This document shows, in pieces, positions 16,540 to 26,274 of a stretch of 64,000 nt of DNA (position 1 is its first letter; every line of letters starts with the position of its first letter). The notes beneath the pieces are model-generated. The model was given only the letters and a program-made list of their open reading frames with translations, searched no databases and was not told the origin of the DNA. The DNA is taken from assembly GCA_020635395.1 (NCBI GenBank), contig JACJZV010000002.1:1-64000 (forward strand), read 5' to 3'. The position numbers and the translations under genes are program-made. This stretch comes from Flavobacteriales bacterium. Its GTDB lineage: Bacteria; Bacteroidota; Bacteroidia; NS11-12g; UBA9320.

Positions 16540-18708
16540 TTAATAGACTACGTAAACAGGACCCGAGGCTAACTTTTTCACATAAGTTCCGCCTTCGGGC
16601 AGTTGATAGTGAATGATAAAGTAATAAGCACCCGGCATTACCACCTTTCCATTTACAGTACCATCCCAGCCTTTTCCTTCCTCATAAGATTCGAATATTT
16701 GCTGACCGTACTCGTCAAAAATGAGCATACTTGTAAAAACAAATAAACCTTTTGGGTAGAAATCCTCGTTCAAATCATCTCGATTGGGTGAGAAAACGTT
16801 TGGTATAAATATTTCGCAAGCCGTGGGTAAAATATCAATTTTAATACTATCCGAAACTACCCCGCAAGGGTGAGTAACGGTGGCCACATACAAGCCTGAT
16901 TGGGTTGCCTGCCGAGAAAATTGGGTGTTGCCGTCGCTCCACAAAATGGTTCCGGCATCTGCCACTACGTTGAGATCAACATATTCTCCACCGCAAATGG
17001 ATGTGTCGTTACCCAAATTCATTTTTGGCAATACCACTTGCCTAATTTTAATGGTATCTCTAAAGTTACATTTCCCGTTGCTACCCTGAGCCCAATAAGT
17101 TCCACCACTTGAAACTGTTCGGGTTTGATTGGTGCTGCCATCATCCCACAAATAATTTAAACCTGCCGAATCAACCTGTAAGACAATATCTGTACCCTTG
17201 CACAACAATGTATCTTTTCCCAAATTAAAACTTGGTCGAGCCAATACAGTAGTAGTCATTGGAAAAGTGTCTTTACAATTGCCAATGGTGTACACATAGA
17301 AAAAATCAAACGTACCGACTTTATCAGGCGAAAAGGTTGAGTTTGCAGCATCCACACCCGCACCATAAAAATATCCTCCACTCAATTTGGGCTGCAATTG
17401 CACCGAATTAACTTCATTCAAACAGTATTCCGTTTTTAGCCCGGCCACCGTATTGTCGGGCGGAGCAAGTACCTCAACGGTATCCGAAAAACTGGCTTTA
17501 CACCCATTAATATCTTCCACCTCGCAGGTAACCTGAAATTTACCAACAGAGTTGTAAGTCCAAGTTGCTGGATTATTGGTAGAAGTGTTTCCATCACCAA
17601 ATTTCCAGAGGGTGGAAATAATATTGTTTCCGCTTTGAGAAAAGGTAAATTTATTGGTATTTAGGCAAAGAGCCGTATCACTAAAATGAACCTTAGAGCT
17701 ATCAATGGTGGGCGGCAGCACAAAGTATCGGTGCGTTATACTATCGTAGCAATACTCCCCTTTTGGGCTAACCTTTCTGCCCATTACCAATGTTACATCA
17801 AAATAGCCTGATGCACTGGTGGTGTATTGGAAGTTCTCATAATTTCCTTTAACATTGGTAGATGTGTGCCAAAGATATTTTGTGCCATCATACAAACCGT
17901 ATATAGGTGGGTTTGGCAAATTTGATTTATTGTCAAAAACAAAAACGTTACTACCAAAACATCTGATGCTGTCGTTGCCGTCAATGGTGTCACTAATTTT
18001 AAAATCAACCTTATATGGAATAAGAATCGTATCTCTCAGAATAGTTGACGTTTTGCACCCTGTTGCAGTAGCCGTTAATGTAATGTCAAAAATTCCACCT
18101 TTGGTATAAACTCTCGATGCATTGGTACTTGTTTGTTTGGTGCTGCCATCTCCAAAATCCCACTCATAGGTCATGCTTAAACCCAACGAATTGCTTGATG
18201 AATTTGAGGTAGTAACACTATTGCCAGACAAGCATTGGTATGTATCGTTTATCGAAAAGGCTGCAACTATATTTTCTGTTTTAACGCTAAGCGTTGCATA
18301 ACTTCCAGTGGTCAAATACTCATAGGTACCTGAATTAATGTTGTATTCATAAACAGCAAAATAGTACGTGGTATTCTTTTTTAACCCGGTCACATACACA
18401 TATCCACCGCCGTTGTCATATACCACCTTCGTAACCGATTTGCCGGTTGGGTCGGCATTTTGACTGGTTTTAAAATTAGGGTCGGCAGTGTATGTTTTTG
18501 TTGAAGAGGGTACTAAGGAAACTGCTGTATCTTCTCTAATAAACACAATTCTGGCATCTCCATTTCCGTCGGTCCAACTCAACTTTAATTGGTTACAATA
18601 TACCTCTGAAGCTGCAAGGTTAGAAGTATGCACGGTGGGAGGTTGTGCATTGACAAGTAATGTCAATACCACAAATATGATGGATACTATGAACCTGAAA
18701 CGGGTCAC
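16540..18708 (-). CDS. T9SS cargo: PKD-domain protein with type B (CHU_C) sorting domain
   Basis: A 722-residue secreted protein. A signal peptide (to about residue 21) follows a GTG start supported by a -7 box at 18716-18723. Residues 25-150 look like a fibronectin-type module. PKD-like repeats follow, recognisable by WDFGDGSTKQTS near 185 and LWKFGDGNTSTNNPATWTY near 370. A GGYFYGAGVD...FSPDKVG module comes next and then two Ig-like repeats with LGKDTLLC / LGNDTSIC. The last 90 residues (IFIPNVFSPNRDDLNE... onward) are the gliding-motility-associated C-terminal domain that directs type IX secretion and surface anchoring. Likely an adhesin. Confidence 0.92.
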   Translation of the reverse strand: MTRFRFIVSIIFVVLTLLVNAQPPTVHTSNLAASEVYCNQLKLSWTDGNGDARIVFIREDTAVSLVPSSTKTYTADPNFKTSQNADPTGKSVTKVVYDNGGGYVYVTGLKKNTTYYFAVYEYNINSGTYEYLTTGSYATLSVKTENIVAAFSINDTYQCLSGNSVTTSNSSSNSLGLSMTYEWDFGDGSTKQTSTNASRVYTKGGIFDITLTATATGCKTSTILRDTILIPYKVDFKISDTIDGNDSIRCFGSNVFVFDNKSNLPNPPIYGLYDGTKYLWHTSTNVKGNYENFQYTTSASGYFDVTLVMGRKVSPKGEYCYDSITHRYFVLPPTIDSSKVHFSDTALCLNTNKFTFSQSGNNIISTLWKFGDGNTSTNNPATWTYNSVGKFQVTCEVEDINGCKASFSDTVEVLAPPDNTVAGLKTEYCLNEVNSVQLQPKLSGGYFYGAGVDAANSTFSPDKVGTFDFFYVYTIGNCKDTFPMTTTVLARPSFNLGKDTLLCKGTDIVLQVDSAGLNYLWDDGSTNQTRTVSSGGTYWAQGSNGKCNFRDTIKIRQVVLPKMNLGNDTSICGGEYVDLNVVADAGTILWSDGNTQFSRQATQSGLYVATVTHPCGVVSDSIKIDILPTACEIFIPNVFSPNRDDLNEDFYPKGLFVFTSMLIFDEYGQQIFESYEEGKGWDGTVNGKVVMPGAYYFIIHYQLPEGGTYVKKLASGPVYVVY

Positions 18709-18715
18709 AACGCTA

Positions 18716-18723
18716 CAAATTTA
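18716..18723 (-). promoter_or_regulatory. -7 box TAAATTTG for the T9SS cargo gene
   Basis: On the minus strand TAAATTTG ends 7 bases before the GTG at 18708, supporting that unusual start. Confidence 0.45.
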
Positions 18724-18780
18724 TATAAGTAAGACCGTTTAAGGAAGAAAACGCTGCAAAAACTACCTTATTTTGTTTTC

Positions 18781-19497
18781 TCAAGCAAAATGCAGTTCGG
18801 TTTGAGACAATAAAGGCAGCCCCACAAACCTGAGAAGCACATTTGCCAGCGTAACGACATCTTTTTGGCAATATGTTTTTATTCGCTCCAAATCATGTTC
18901 TTCATAATAAACTTGCCAAACCATGCTGCCGTCTATATCATCTTTTGGAGTTGGAATATTGAAGGTGGCCGCTAATAAATCGAGTGAAGTGTAACTTTTA
19001 AAATCACCAAATTTCCAAAGCTGCATGGTGTCAATATGGTTTACTTCCCACGGTTTTCTTCCGGCGGTATTGAGCAACATGGGCAATTTAATGCCATGCA
19101 CCAACATTCTTCTCGACAAATAGGGAAAGTCAAATTCTTTTCCGTTGTGGGCACAAAGTGCTTTATTGGCTCCACTAAAACCGGCATTCAACAGGTTGCA
19201 AAATTCTAGGAGAAGAACCCTTTCATCATCCCCTGAAAAACTTTTGATTTTAAAATGGTAACTATCGCTTTGTCTAAAAAAAACACCCACACTTATGCAG
19301 ACAATTTTTCCGAATTCGGCATAAATTCCGGCTCTATTGTAAATTTCTTCGGCAGTTTGGCCTTCTACCACCAGGTATTGAGCCTTGTGCTGCCACAATT
19401 TTTGCCAGCGTTCGTCCAATTTTTCAAATTTTTCGGTGGCCGGAACGGTTTCTATATCCAAAACCAAAATATTTTCGAGTTTCAAATTTTCTAACAT
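18781..19497 (-). CDS. Predicted 3'-5' exonuclease (PolB-like DnaQ superfamily)
   Basis: A 238-residue protein of the predicted exonuclease family related to the PolB proofreading domain. Exo I is LVLDIETVP (Asp and Glu metal ligands), Exo II is LCAHNGKEFDFPYLSRR and Exo III lies in KTYCQKDVVTLANVLLRF (Asp ligand). The CxSVGVF and HIDTMQLWKFGDF stretches are typical of the family. It acts on single-stranded DNA or RNA ends in the cytoplasm. It lies 9 bases downstream of the methyltransferase gene on the same strand, so the two are probably co-transcribed. Confidence 0.9.
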   Translation of the reverse strand: MLENLKLENILVLDIETVPATEKFEKLDERWQKLWQHKAQYLVVEGQTAEEIYNRAGIYAEFGKIVCISVGVFFRQSDSYHFKIKSFSGDDERVLLLEFCNLLNAGFSGANKALCAHNGKEFDFPYLSRRMLVHGIKLPMLLNTAGRKPWEVNHIDTMQLWKFGDFKSYTSLDLLAATFNIPTPKDDIDGSMVWQVYYEEHDLERIKTYCQKDVVTLANVLLRFVGLPLLSQTELHFA

Positions 19498-19506
19498 GGC
19501 CGAAAG

Positions 19507-20331
19507 TTAGGCTTTTTTATTTCGTTGTCGTACCGCCTCATACACCACAACGGCTGTGGCTGTAGAAACGTTCATGGAATCCGCCTTGCCGAGCATGGGT
19601 ATTTTTATACATTTATGGGCATTTTCAACCCAAAAATTGGTGATGCCAAAGGCTTCGCTGCCCATAACAATGGCTGTATTTTTTGACATATCAACCTCAA
19701 AATGTGGAATGGCACCTTCCAGATACGTACTGAATATGTTGAATCTATTTTCAGCTAAAAACTGCAAACAGGCTTCGTTTGAACATATTGCAAACGGAAC
19801 GGTAAAAACCGTGCCCAGACTGGCTCTAATTACATTTGGGTTGTAAAAATCGGTATTTGCATTGGCAATTATAATAGCATCAACTCCTGCAGCATCGGCA
19901 GTGCGAAAAATTGCACCCAAATTGCCCGGTTTTTCAATAGACTCCAACACAAGAACTATACTATTTTTTGGTAATTTCAAATTGTCCAAACGAGTGTTGA
20001 ACAATGAGAAAGTGGCCAACACATTTGGCACACTGCTTCTGTAGCTTATTTTTTCAAAAACCTGTTCATCAAGCAAAAATTGCTTTTCACACTCGACTTT
20101 TTCGGCATAAGCCTCCAAATCATCATTTGCCCAACAATGATTAAATAACATTTCAGTTGGATGCAAACCGCTTTCAATAGCAAGCTCAACCTCGCGTATT
20201 CCTTCCACCAAAAAAAGATGATTGCTTTCTCGGCCTCTTTTTTTATTCAGAGACTGTATTTTTTTTATCAGCGGATTTTTGAGACTCGAAATTTGTTGCA
20301 CCCTGCAAATTTGATAAAAATATGAAATCAT
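19507..20331 (-). CDS. TrmH/SpoU-family RNA 2'-O-methyltransferase
   Basis: A 274-residue SPOUT methyltransferase that uses S-adenosylmethionine on rRNA or tRNA ribose. The N-terminal substrate-binding domain includes FLVEGIREVELA. The trefoil-knot domain has motif 1 ESIEKPGNLGAIFRTADAAG (conserved Asn and Arg), motif 2 IVMGSEAFGI and motif 3 IPMLGKADSMNVSTA. ATG 20331 gives ten extra residues; the GTG at 20301, which begins VQQISSLKNPL, fits the family start better. The exact target base cannot be read from sequence. Confidence 0.94.
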   Translation of the reverse strand: MISYFYQICRVQQISSLKNPLIKKIQSLNKKRGRESNHLFLVEGIREVELAIESGLHPTEMLFNHCWANDDLEAYAEKVECEKQFLLDEQVFEKISYRSSVPNVLATFSLFNTRLDNLKLPKNSIVLVLESIEKPGNLGAIFRTADAAGVDAIIIANANTDFYNPNVIRASLGTVFTVPFAICSNEACLQFLAENRFNIFSTYLEGAIPHFEVDMSKNTAIVMGSEAFGITNFWVENAHKCIKIPMLGKADSMNVSTATAVVVYEAVRQRNKKA

Positions 20332-20348
20332 TAAATGGTTTATAATGC

Positions 20349-20356
20349 TAATTTTG
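20349..20356 (+). promoter_or_regulatory. -7 box TAATTTTG
   Basis: TAATTTTG matches TAnnTTTG and ends 6 bases before ATG 20363; it overlaps an upstream in-frame ATG at 20345, which argues for the later start. Confidence 0.45.
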
Positions 20357-20362
20357 TTGAGT

Positions 20363-21373
20363 ATGAAACGGCCTCTTCTTTTAATCTTGCAGCTTTTTTT
20401 GTTTGTTCATTTAGCACAGGCACAAAATGGTTTTAAGAAGTTTTTTAAAAATTCGGAAATTCAATTCAATCTTAGCCCAACCAATGTTTTTAATTTTTCT
20501 TACAACAACGATTATTTGGACAAAGCCATAGAGAATGCGGATTTTCAAAACGACCCCAATCATTTAGCTGATGCCACTCCAACCAATGAAATACCAATAA
20601 ATGTTCAATACGGCTATTACGTTGATGATTTCTATTATTTCGATTATTACGGCTATTCATCGTGGAGGGCATTTTCTACCATATCATTAAAAATCTTCAA
20701 ACCCATTCATTACCCAAAAACTAAGAAAAAATCGTTCGATGTGGGCTTTGGCCTCGGGCTTCATCCTTTGGGAACCTACGTGCCGACAGATTGGTGGTAT
20801 GGCAATGATGTTACTAAATATTTTGTTTACAATGGCCTCTATGATACTGTAACGATTACTGCATACAATCAACCCGATAGAACCTTTGTTTTTCCACGTT
20901 ACGTGAAAGTTACATGTCCTATTGAGGTTCAAAAGGCGTTGAGCATTGAAACTTCTATACAGAAAAGTTTTACAAACCGCAGATATGATGTTAATATGTC
21001 GGCCAACTTTTCTTGGTTTCAAAGTTTAGCGAGAGAAGTTCAATTGGTAAGCGAATATTTCGATTACAATAAAATAGCTTCCTCATATTATGTACAAATA
21101 AACGATTTGTATATTTACGATATAAATGGCGTAAAAATGGAAAATCGAAGAGAGCCCCTTTCAAAATACGCCAATTTAAAAATACCCACAATTTATGGGT
21201 TTACTGCATCGGCTTCGGTTCACATGTATTACAGAATGGCTCAAAAAACACCAATTTATCTGGGTATAGGTGCAGAAAGTGGAATTAGGATGTCGTTTTC
21301 AAACAAAGACTTTGTAAACAGAATTGATTTCTTTGCTATTAATTTTGGAGTAAAATATAAGTTTGGGAAATAA
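20363..21373 (+). CDS. Predicted outer-membrane beta-barrel protein
   Basis: Starting at ATG 20363 gives a signal peptide (KRPLLLILQLFLFVHLAQAQ) and a 336-residue protein. The mature part is rich in Tyr, Phe and Asp with alternating strands (YGYYVDDFYYFDYYGYSSW) and ends in FFAINFGVKYKFGK, the aromatic C-terminal strand expected of an outer-membrane barrel. No plug, enzyme or repeat signature was recognised. It is divergent from the methyltransferase gene and convergent with gmhA. Confidence 0.75.
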   Translation: MKRPLLLILQLFLFVHLAQAQNGFKKFFKNSEIQFNLSPTNVFNFSYNNDYLDKAIENADFQNDPNHLADATPTNEIPINVQYGYYVDDFYYFDYYGYSSWRAFSTISLKIFKPIHYPKTKKKSFDVGFGLGLHPLGTYVPTDWWYGNDVTKYFVYNGLYDTVTITAYNQPDRTFVFPRYVKVTCPIEVQKALSIETSIQKSFTNRRYDVNMSANFSWFQSLAREVQLVSEYFDYNKIASSYYVQINDLYIYDINGVKMENRREPLSKYANLKIPTIYGFTASASVHMYYRMAQKTPIYLGIGAESGIRMSFSNKDFVNRIDFFAINFGVKYKFGK

Positions 21374-21397
21374 CCCGTTTCCGTTGTTTTCCGGTAG

Positions 21398-21979
21398 TTA
21401 TTCCAACACGTTTCTCTCGATATAATCAATCAAACTATGAATAATTTTTATGTGAATTTCTTGAGCTCTATCGGCATAGTTTGATTTTGGGGCACGAATC
21501 TCCACATCGCACAGCTCGGCCATTTTGCCACCATCTTTTCCGGTAAGCCCCACCACTAAAATTCCTTTTTGTTTGGCAGTTTCAATAGCATTTAGCACGT
21601 TTTTGGAGTTTCCGCTGGTGCTTATGGCAAGTAGCACATCGCCTTTATTTCCCAATGCTTCAAGGTATCTGGAAAAAATAAAATCGTAGCCATAATCATT
21701 GCCCACGCACGATATATGCGAAGCATCGCTGATGCTAACTGCCGGTAAAGCCTTTCTGTTTTCCCTATATCTTCCGCTCAACTCCTCGGCAAAGTGCATG
21801 GCATCGCACATACTTCCTCCATTGCCACACGAAATAATTTTACCACCCGACTTTATGGCATCGGCCATTAATTTTCCGGCTTTTTCTATTTTTTCAAAAT
21901 GGGTATTGTCATTTAAAAATTGCTGCAATACCAATTGAGCTTCTTCAAAATGTGCTTTTATCAATGAGATTTGAGACAT
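21398..21979 (-). CDS. gmhA: Phosphoheptose isomerase (SIS domain)
   Basis: A 193-residue SIS-fold protein of the GmhA/DiaA family. GmhA converts sedoheptulose 7-phosphate to D-glycero-D-manno-heptose 7-phosphate for lipopolysaccharide core or S-layer glycan. The sugar-phosphate loop CGNGGSMCDAMHFAEELSGR and second loop ISTSGNSKNV are present, as is the C-terminal AQEIHIKIIHSLIDYIE helix carrying the catalytic His region. Length is typical. No other heptose gene is adjacent, so a DiaA-like role is not fully excluded. It lies 39 bases downstream of leuS on the same strand. Confidence 0.9.
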   Translation of the reverse strand: MSQISLIKAHFEEAQLVLQQFLNDNTHFEKIEKAGKLMADAIKSGGKIISCGNGGSMCDAMHFAEELSGRYRENRKALPAVSISDASHISCVGNDYGYDFIFSRYLEALGNKGDVLLAISTSGNSKNVLNAIETAKQKGILVVGLTGKDGGKMAELCDVEIRAPKSNYADRAQEIHIKIIHSLIDYIERNVLE

Positions 21980-22018
21980 AAAATGTGCGTATTTAGATTT
22001 GTTAATGCCACTTATGAG

Positions 22019-24889
22019 CTATACCACTATATTCACGATTCTACCCGGCACCACAATCACTTTTTTAGGAAAGTTCCCATCGATACATTTTTGCACGGTT
22101 TCATCTTTTAACACCGCAACCTCAATTTCTTCTTTTGTAAGATTCAAGGGTAATTCAATGTTTGTGCGGGTTTTACCATTGATAGAAATAGGATACACCT
22201 TGCTGCTTTCTACCAAAAATTGTTCGTTAAATAATGGCCATTTGGCAAAAACAATCGAGTTTTCGTTTCCGGCTATGCTCCAAAGCTCTTCGCATATATG
22301 GGGTGCAAAAGGCGAGAGCAAAATCAAAAATTGCTCCAGCACTTCTTTATTCGTGCAATTTTGTTCGTTAAACTCATTTACGGCAATCATAAAGCTGCTG
22401 ACACACGTGTTTAACGAAATTCGATTGACATCATCGGTAATTTTTTTGATGCACGTGTGGAGTGTTTTTAGCGATTTTTTATCAGCCTCGCCCGCAACAG
22501 GAATGTATGCTCCATTGGCACCTACAAACAATTTCCAAACTTTTTTCAAGAATCGGTAAACTCCGTCTATGCCGCTGATGCTCCAGGGTTTTGAATCTTC
22601 CAAAGGCCCCAAAAACATTTCATACAAACGAAGCGTATCGGCTCCATATTCCTCACAAATATCATCCGGATTTACCACATTAAATTTCGATTTCGACATT
22701 TTGCCGATTTCTGATTTGGTATAGAATATCGGATCAAAGTCGGTCGATTTTGGCTCAAAAATTCCTTCTTCGTAGTGTCCGTTAGAACACTCAAAAACCG
22801 ATTTAAAAAATTCAGGTCGCCAATCACGAAACTTATTCAATCCGTTCAAATCCAAAAAAGATTTTGAGTCAGTTTTTTCATAGTCGCTCACAAAATCAAC
22901 AAATACGGGTATCGGTGTATAATCATCCAGATTTTCAACCAAGTCGGCACTCACAAAAACGGCCTTGCCGTCTTGTTTCTCTTTTTTCATATACAGAGAT
23001 TCAACAATGCCTTGTATCATGCCTTGATTTACCAATTTTTTGAAAGGTTCGTCAAAGGGTACAACTCCAATATCAAACAAAAATTTGGTCCAAAATCGGC
23101 TATACAATAGGTGGCCTGTGGCGTGTTCAGAACCTCCGACATACAAATCCACCTGATTCCAATATCGAATGGCATCAGCCGATGCCAATACATTTTCATT
23201 TTCGGGATCCATATATCTTAGAAAATACCAACTACTTCCTGCCCAACCCGGCATGGTATCGGTTTCCCGTTTTCCTTCTGGGGTTTTTACCCAAGATTTT
23301 ACCGATGCCAACGGCGACTCACCCGTTCCGGTTGGCTTGTAGCTCTGCACTTCCGGCAATTCGAGCGGCAAATCATTATCCGAAATCAATTTTGGCACTC
23401 CTGCTTGAAAAACAATCGGAATTGGTTCTCCCCAATATCGTTGACGACCAAAACCGGCATCTCTCAATTTGAAATTGGTTTTGCCCTTCCCAAGTTTTCT
23501 TTCTTCAATTTTAGAAATACAAGTTGTTATGGCCTCCAAAACGTCCAATCCATTCAAGAAATCGGAGTTTATACATTTTCCGGTTTTTGAATCGAATGAT
23601 TCTTCTTGCACATTGGCGGCATCATTCTCAATGACCTGAACGATGGGCAAATTAAATTTTTTGGCAAATGCATGGTCGCGGCTATCGTGTGCCGGAACGG
23701 CCATAACTGCCCCAGTTCCGTATCCACCAAGCACATAATCGGCAATCCAAATAGGCAGTTTTTCACCAGAGAAAGGGTGTATGCAATACGAGCCTGAAAA
23801 AACTCCTGTCACTTTTTTCACTTCACTCATTCGCTCTCTTTCCGAACGATTTTTAGCCCATTCTACATAGGCTTCGGCCTCTTCTTTTTGGGCAGAAGTA
23901 ATAAGTTGCGAAACCCACTCATGCTCTGGTGCTATTACCATAAAGGTTGCTCCAAATATGGTATCGGGTCTTGTGGTAAATATTTCTAATTTCTCCGATT
24001 TACCGTCTATTTGAAAAAACACCGATGCACCTTTGCTTTTTCCTATCCAGTTTCGTTGTATTTCTTTTATGGAGTCGCTCCAATCAATTTTTTCCAAACC
24101 TTGAAGCAATCTTTCTGAGTAGGCGGTTATTCGCAAAAACCATTGTTTCATAGGTTTTTTAATTACCGGATATCCACCTCTTTCCGAAAGGCCGTCTTTT
24201 ACCTCTTCGTTGGCCAAAACAGTACCCAGCTCCTCACACCAGTTTACAGTGGTTTCTTGCATAAATGCCAACCGATAATGCTGCAATATAGCCTCCTTTT
24301 CGGCAGCGTCAAACGACAACCAATCGTCGGCAATAAACAACTCTACCTCTCCACCACAATGCTGCACATTCACATTTCCCTCGTTTTCAAAAATGGCCAC
24401 CAAATTGTCTATATGCTCGGCTTTGTTCGACTTGGCATTATACCAATGCGAAAAAAGCTGCTTAAAAATCCATTGAGTCCATTTGTAATAGTCTGGGTCG
24501 CACGTGCGTATTTCTCTACTCCAGTCAAAGCTAAACCCTACTCTATCCATTTGATGCCGATAGCGTTTGATATTATCTTCGGTAGTGATGGCCGGATGTT
24601 GACCGGTTTGTATGGCATATTGTTCGGCGGGCAAACCAAAGGCATCATAACCCATTGGGTGCAACACATTAAAACCATTTAGTCGTTTAAATCGGCTGAT
24701 AATGTCGGAAGCTATGTAGCCCAGCGGATGCCCCACATGAAGCCCCGCACCCGAAGGGTACGGAAACATATCCAGTACATAATACTTCGGTTTCGACAAA
24801 TCACTTTTTACCTCATAAAGTTTTTTGTCACGCCAAATTTGTTGCCATTTGTGTTCAATAAACCGATGATTATAGTGCATTTCCGACAT
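22019..24889 (-). CDS. leuS: Leucyl-tRNA synthetase
   Basis: The 956-residue class Ia synthetase charges tRNA-Leu. The HIGH motif is HVGHPLGY near residue 50 and the KMSKS loop is KMSKSKFNVVNPDDIC. The CP1 editing domain with the TTRPDTIFGATF hallmark lies near 310, followed by GTGAVMAVPAHDSRD. The sequence between about 650 and 740 contains an insertion (KEKQDGKAVFVSADLVE... region) common in Bacteroidota enzymes. The C-terminal LKDETVQKCIDGNFPKKVIVVPGRIVNIVV tail domain is complete. Cytoplasmic and essential. A TATCTTCG element at 24913-24920 lies 23 bases upstream of the ATG. Confidence 0.98.
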   Translation of the reverse strand: MSEMHYNHRFIEHKWQQIWRDKKLYEVKSDLSKPKYYVLDMFPYPSGAGLHVGHPLGYIASDIISRFKRLNGFNVLHPMGYDAFGLPAEQYAIQTGQHPAITTEDNIKRYRHQMDRVGFSFDWSREIRTCDPDYYKWTQWIFKQLFSHWYNAKSNKAEHIDNLVAIFENEGNVNVQHCGGEVELFIADDWLSFDAAEKEAILQHYRLAFMQETTVNWCEELGTVLANEEVKDGLSERGGYPVIKKPMKQWFLRITAYSERLLQGLEKIDWSDSIKEIQRNWIGKSKGASVFFQIDGKSEKLEIFTTRPDTIFGATFMVIAPEHEWVSQLITSAQKEEAEAYVEWAKNRSERERMSEVKKVTGVFSGSYCIHPFSGEKLPIWIADYVLGGYGTGAVMAVPAHDSRDHAFAKKFNLPIVQVIENDAANVQEESFDSKTGKCINSDFLNGLDVLEAITTCISKIEERKLGKGKTNFKLRDAGFGRQRYWGEPIPIVFQAGVPKLISDNDLPLELPEVQSYKPTGTGESPLASVKSWVKTPEGKRETDTMPGWAGSSWYFLRYMDPENENVLASADAIRYWNQVDLYVGGSEHATGHLLYSRFWTKFLFDIGVVPFDEPFKKLVNQGMIQGIVESLYMKKEKQDGKAVFVSADLVENLDDYTPIPVFVDFVSDYEKTDSKSFLDLNGLNKFRDWRPEFFKSVFECSNGHYEEGIFEPKSTDFDPIFYTKSEIGKMSKSKFNVVNPDDICEEYGADTLRLYEMFLGPLEDSKPWSISGIDGVYRFLKKVWKLFVGANGAYIPVAGEADKKSLKTLHTCIKKITDDVNRISLNTCVSSFMIAVNEFNEQNCTNKEVLEQFLILLSPFAPHICEELWSIAGNENSIVFAKWPLFNEQFLVESSKVYPISINGKTRTNIELPLNLTKEEIEVAVLKDETVQKCIDGNFPKKVIVVPGRIVNIVV

Positions 24890-25100
24890 TTGCTAATCTT
24901 TGTTAGAGGCCGCGAAGATACGTAATGATTTAGAAGCTGTTTTAATTTCTGGAAATGATTTTAGCTTAAAATTCGGAGTGTCGGCCTTCAAAAATAATTG
25001 TAAAACTTTCGACACATAATATACCGAAAGTGATGCGGCATAGAACCATTGTTCTTTCAATAACCTACATTTGACGTAAGAAATCTGATAGTTGGTAGAT

Positions 25101-26270
25101 ATGAAATCAGTTTTAAAATGGGTTAAACGGTTGGCCATTTTCATTGGCGTTTTGGTTGTTTTGATTGTAGGATTTATTCTAATCTCTGGAAATGACTATA
25201 TGTTTTTTATGCTCCGACACACTATTTTCAAAGGACGTTTAGGTCCATCAATCGATGAATTTAACATCTATCAAAATCGCACCGTAAAAGCATCTACCCA
25301 GCCCGTATCGTGGCAAATGGCAACAAATTTTGGAAAACTATCACTAACAGAAGCTGAGGAAAAATATCTTACAGACTATGAAACTGCAGCCTATTTGGTG
25401 GTGCACAACGGTAAAATCCTTTTTGAAAAATATTGGGAAAATTATTCTGACACATCGCACACCAACAGTTGGAGCATGGCTAAGAGCATCGTCAGCCACC
25501 TCATCGGCTGTGCCATAAAAGAAGGTTTGATTAAAAGTGTGGATGACCCCATTGGCAACTATCTTCCTGAATACAGAAATGAAAAAGTGACCATTAAAAA
25601 CTGCCTGACCATGAGTACTGGATTTAATTTTGACGAAAGCTACATCAACCCTTTTGGTTATGCGGCTCGCAGCCTTTATGGCCAAAACATCGAAGAAGTA
25701 CACAAACGCTATAAAGTTGACCACGAGTCGGGCAAATACTTTGATTACCAAAGTGCCAACACCCAACTTTTGGGCTTTATTTTAAACAAGGTTTATGGCA
25801 AAACACTTTCAGAACTTGCCAATGAAAAACTGTGGCAACCCATTGGTGCAGAGCATGATGCATTTTGGAGCATTTACAGAGAAAATGGCCCTGAAAAAGC
25901 CTTTTGCTGCTTTAATAGCAATGCCCGAGACTATGCAAAATTTGGATTACTATATTTAAACAAAGGCATTGTAAATGGTGACACACTGATAAAAAGCGAC
26001 TATTTTGAGGCAGCTACAACTCCAGCAAAATTGGAGTTTCAGAGCGGTGGCGATTGCCGCATTTATGGCTATCAATGGTGGTGCGGAAACATAGATGGAG
26101 GGCAGCTTTTTTATGCCCGTGGCATTCAGGGTCAATACATTTTTGTAATGCCCGAAAGCAATATGGTTATAGTTAGGCTTGGCAGAACCGAAGGGCCTGA
26201 CAACGAAGTTGGGCATCCGAACGATGTTAAAAAATTGATTGACATTGGGCGAAGAATGGAAAAACTTTAA
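25101..26270 (+). CDS. Membrane-anchored serine hydrolase (beta-lactamase class C fold)
   Basis: ATG 25101 gives 389 residues; the upstream TTG at 25092 adds nothing useful. A single N-terminal membrane segment (about 10-29) anchors a periplasmic domain. The nucleophile motif is S125-M-A-K128 in NSWSMAKSI, and FDYQSANTQLLG around residue 216 supplies the catalytic Tyr, as in NylB-like and EstB-like enzymes of the class C beta-lactamase/DD-peptidase superfamily. Likely substrates are esters, amides or D-amino peptides. It is not expected to be a resistance beta-lactamase. Divergent from leuS. Confidence 0.88.
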   Translation: MKSVLKWVKRLAIFIGVLVVLIVGFILISGNDYMFFMLRHTIFKGRLGPSIDEFNIYQNRTVKASTQPVSWQMATNFGKLSLTEAEEKYLTDYETAAYLVVHNGKILFEKYWENYSDTSHTNSWSMAKSIVSHLIGCAIKEGLIKSVDDPIGNYLPEYRNEKVTIKNCLTMSTGFNFDESYINPFGYAARSLYGQNIEEVHKRYKVDHESGKYFDYQSANTQLLGFILNKVYGKTLSELANEKLWQPIGAEHDAFWSIYRENGPEKAFCCFNSNARDYAKFGLLYLNKGIVNGDTLIKSDYFEAATTPAKLEFQSGGDCRIYGYQWWCGNIDGGQLFYARGIQGQYIFVMPESNMVIVRLGRTEGPDNEVGHPNDVKKLIDIGRRMEKL

Positions 26271-26274
26271 GAAA

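Noticed and set aside
16540..18708. Frameshift or pseudogene in the T9SS cargo gene because of the GTG start
   Set aside because: The GTG is followed by a normal signal peptide and preceded by a -7 box, and the frame is intact.
21999..22559. Long antisense frame within leuS (186 codons) and another at 24143-24682
   Set aside because: They follow the codon bias shadow of leuS, lack a family match, and have no promoter or start support.
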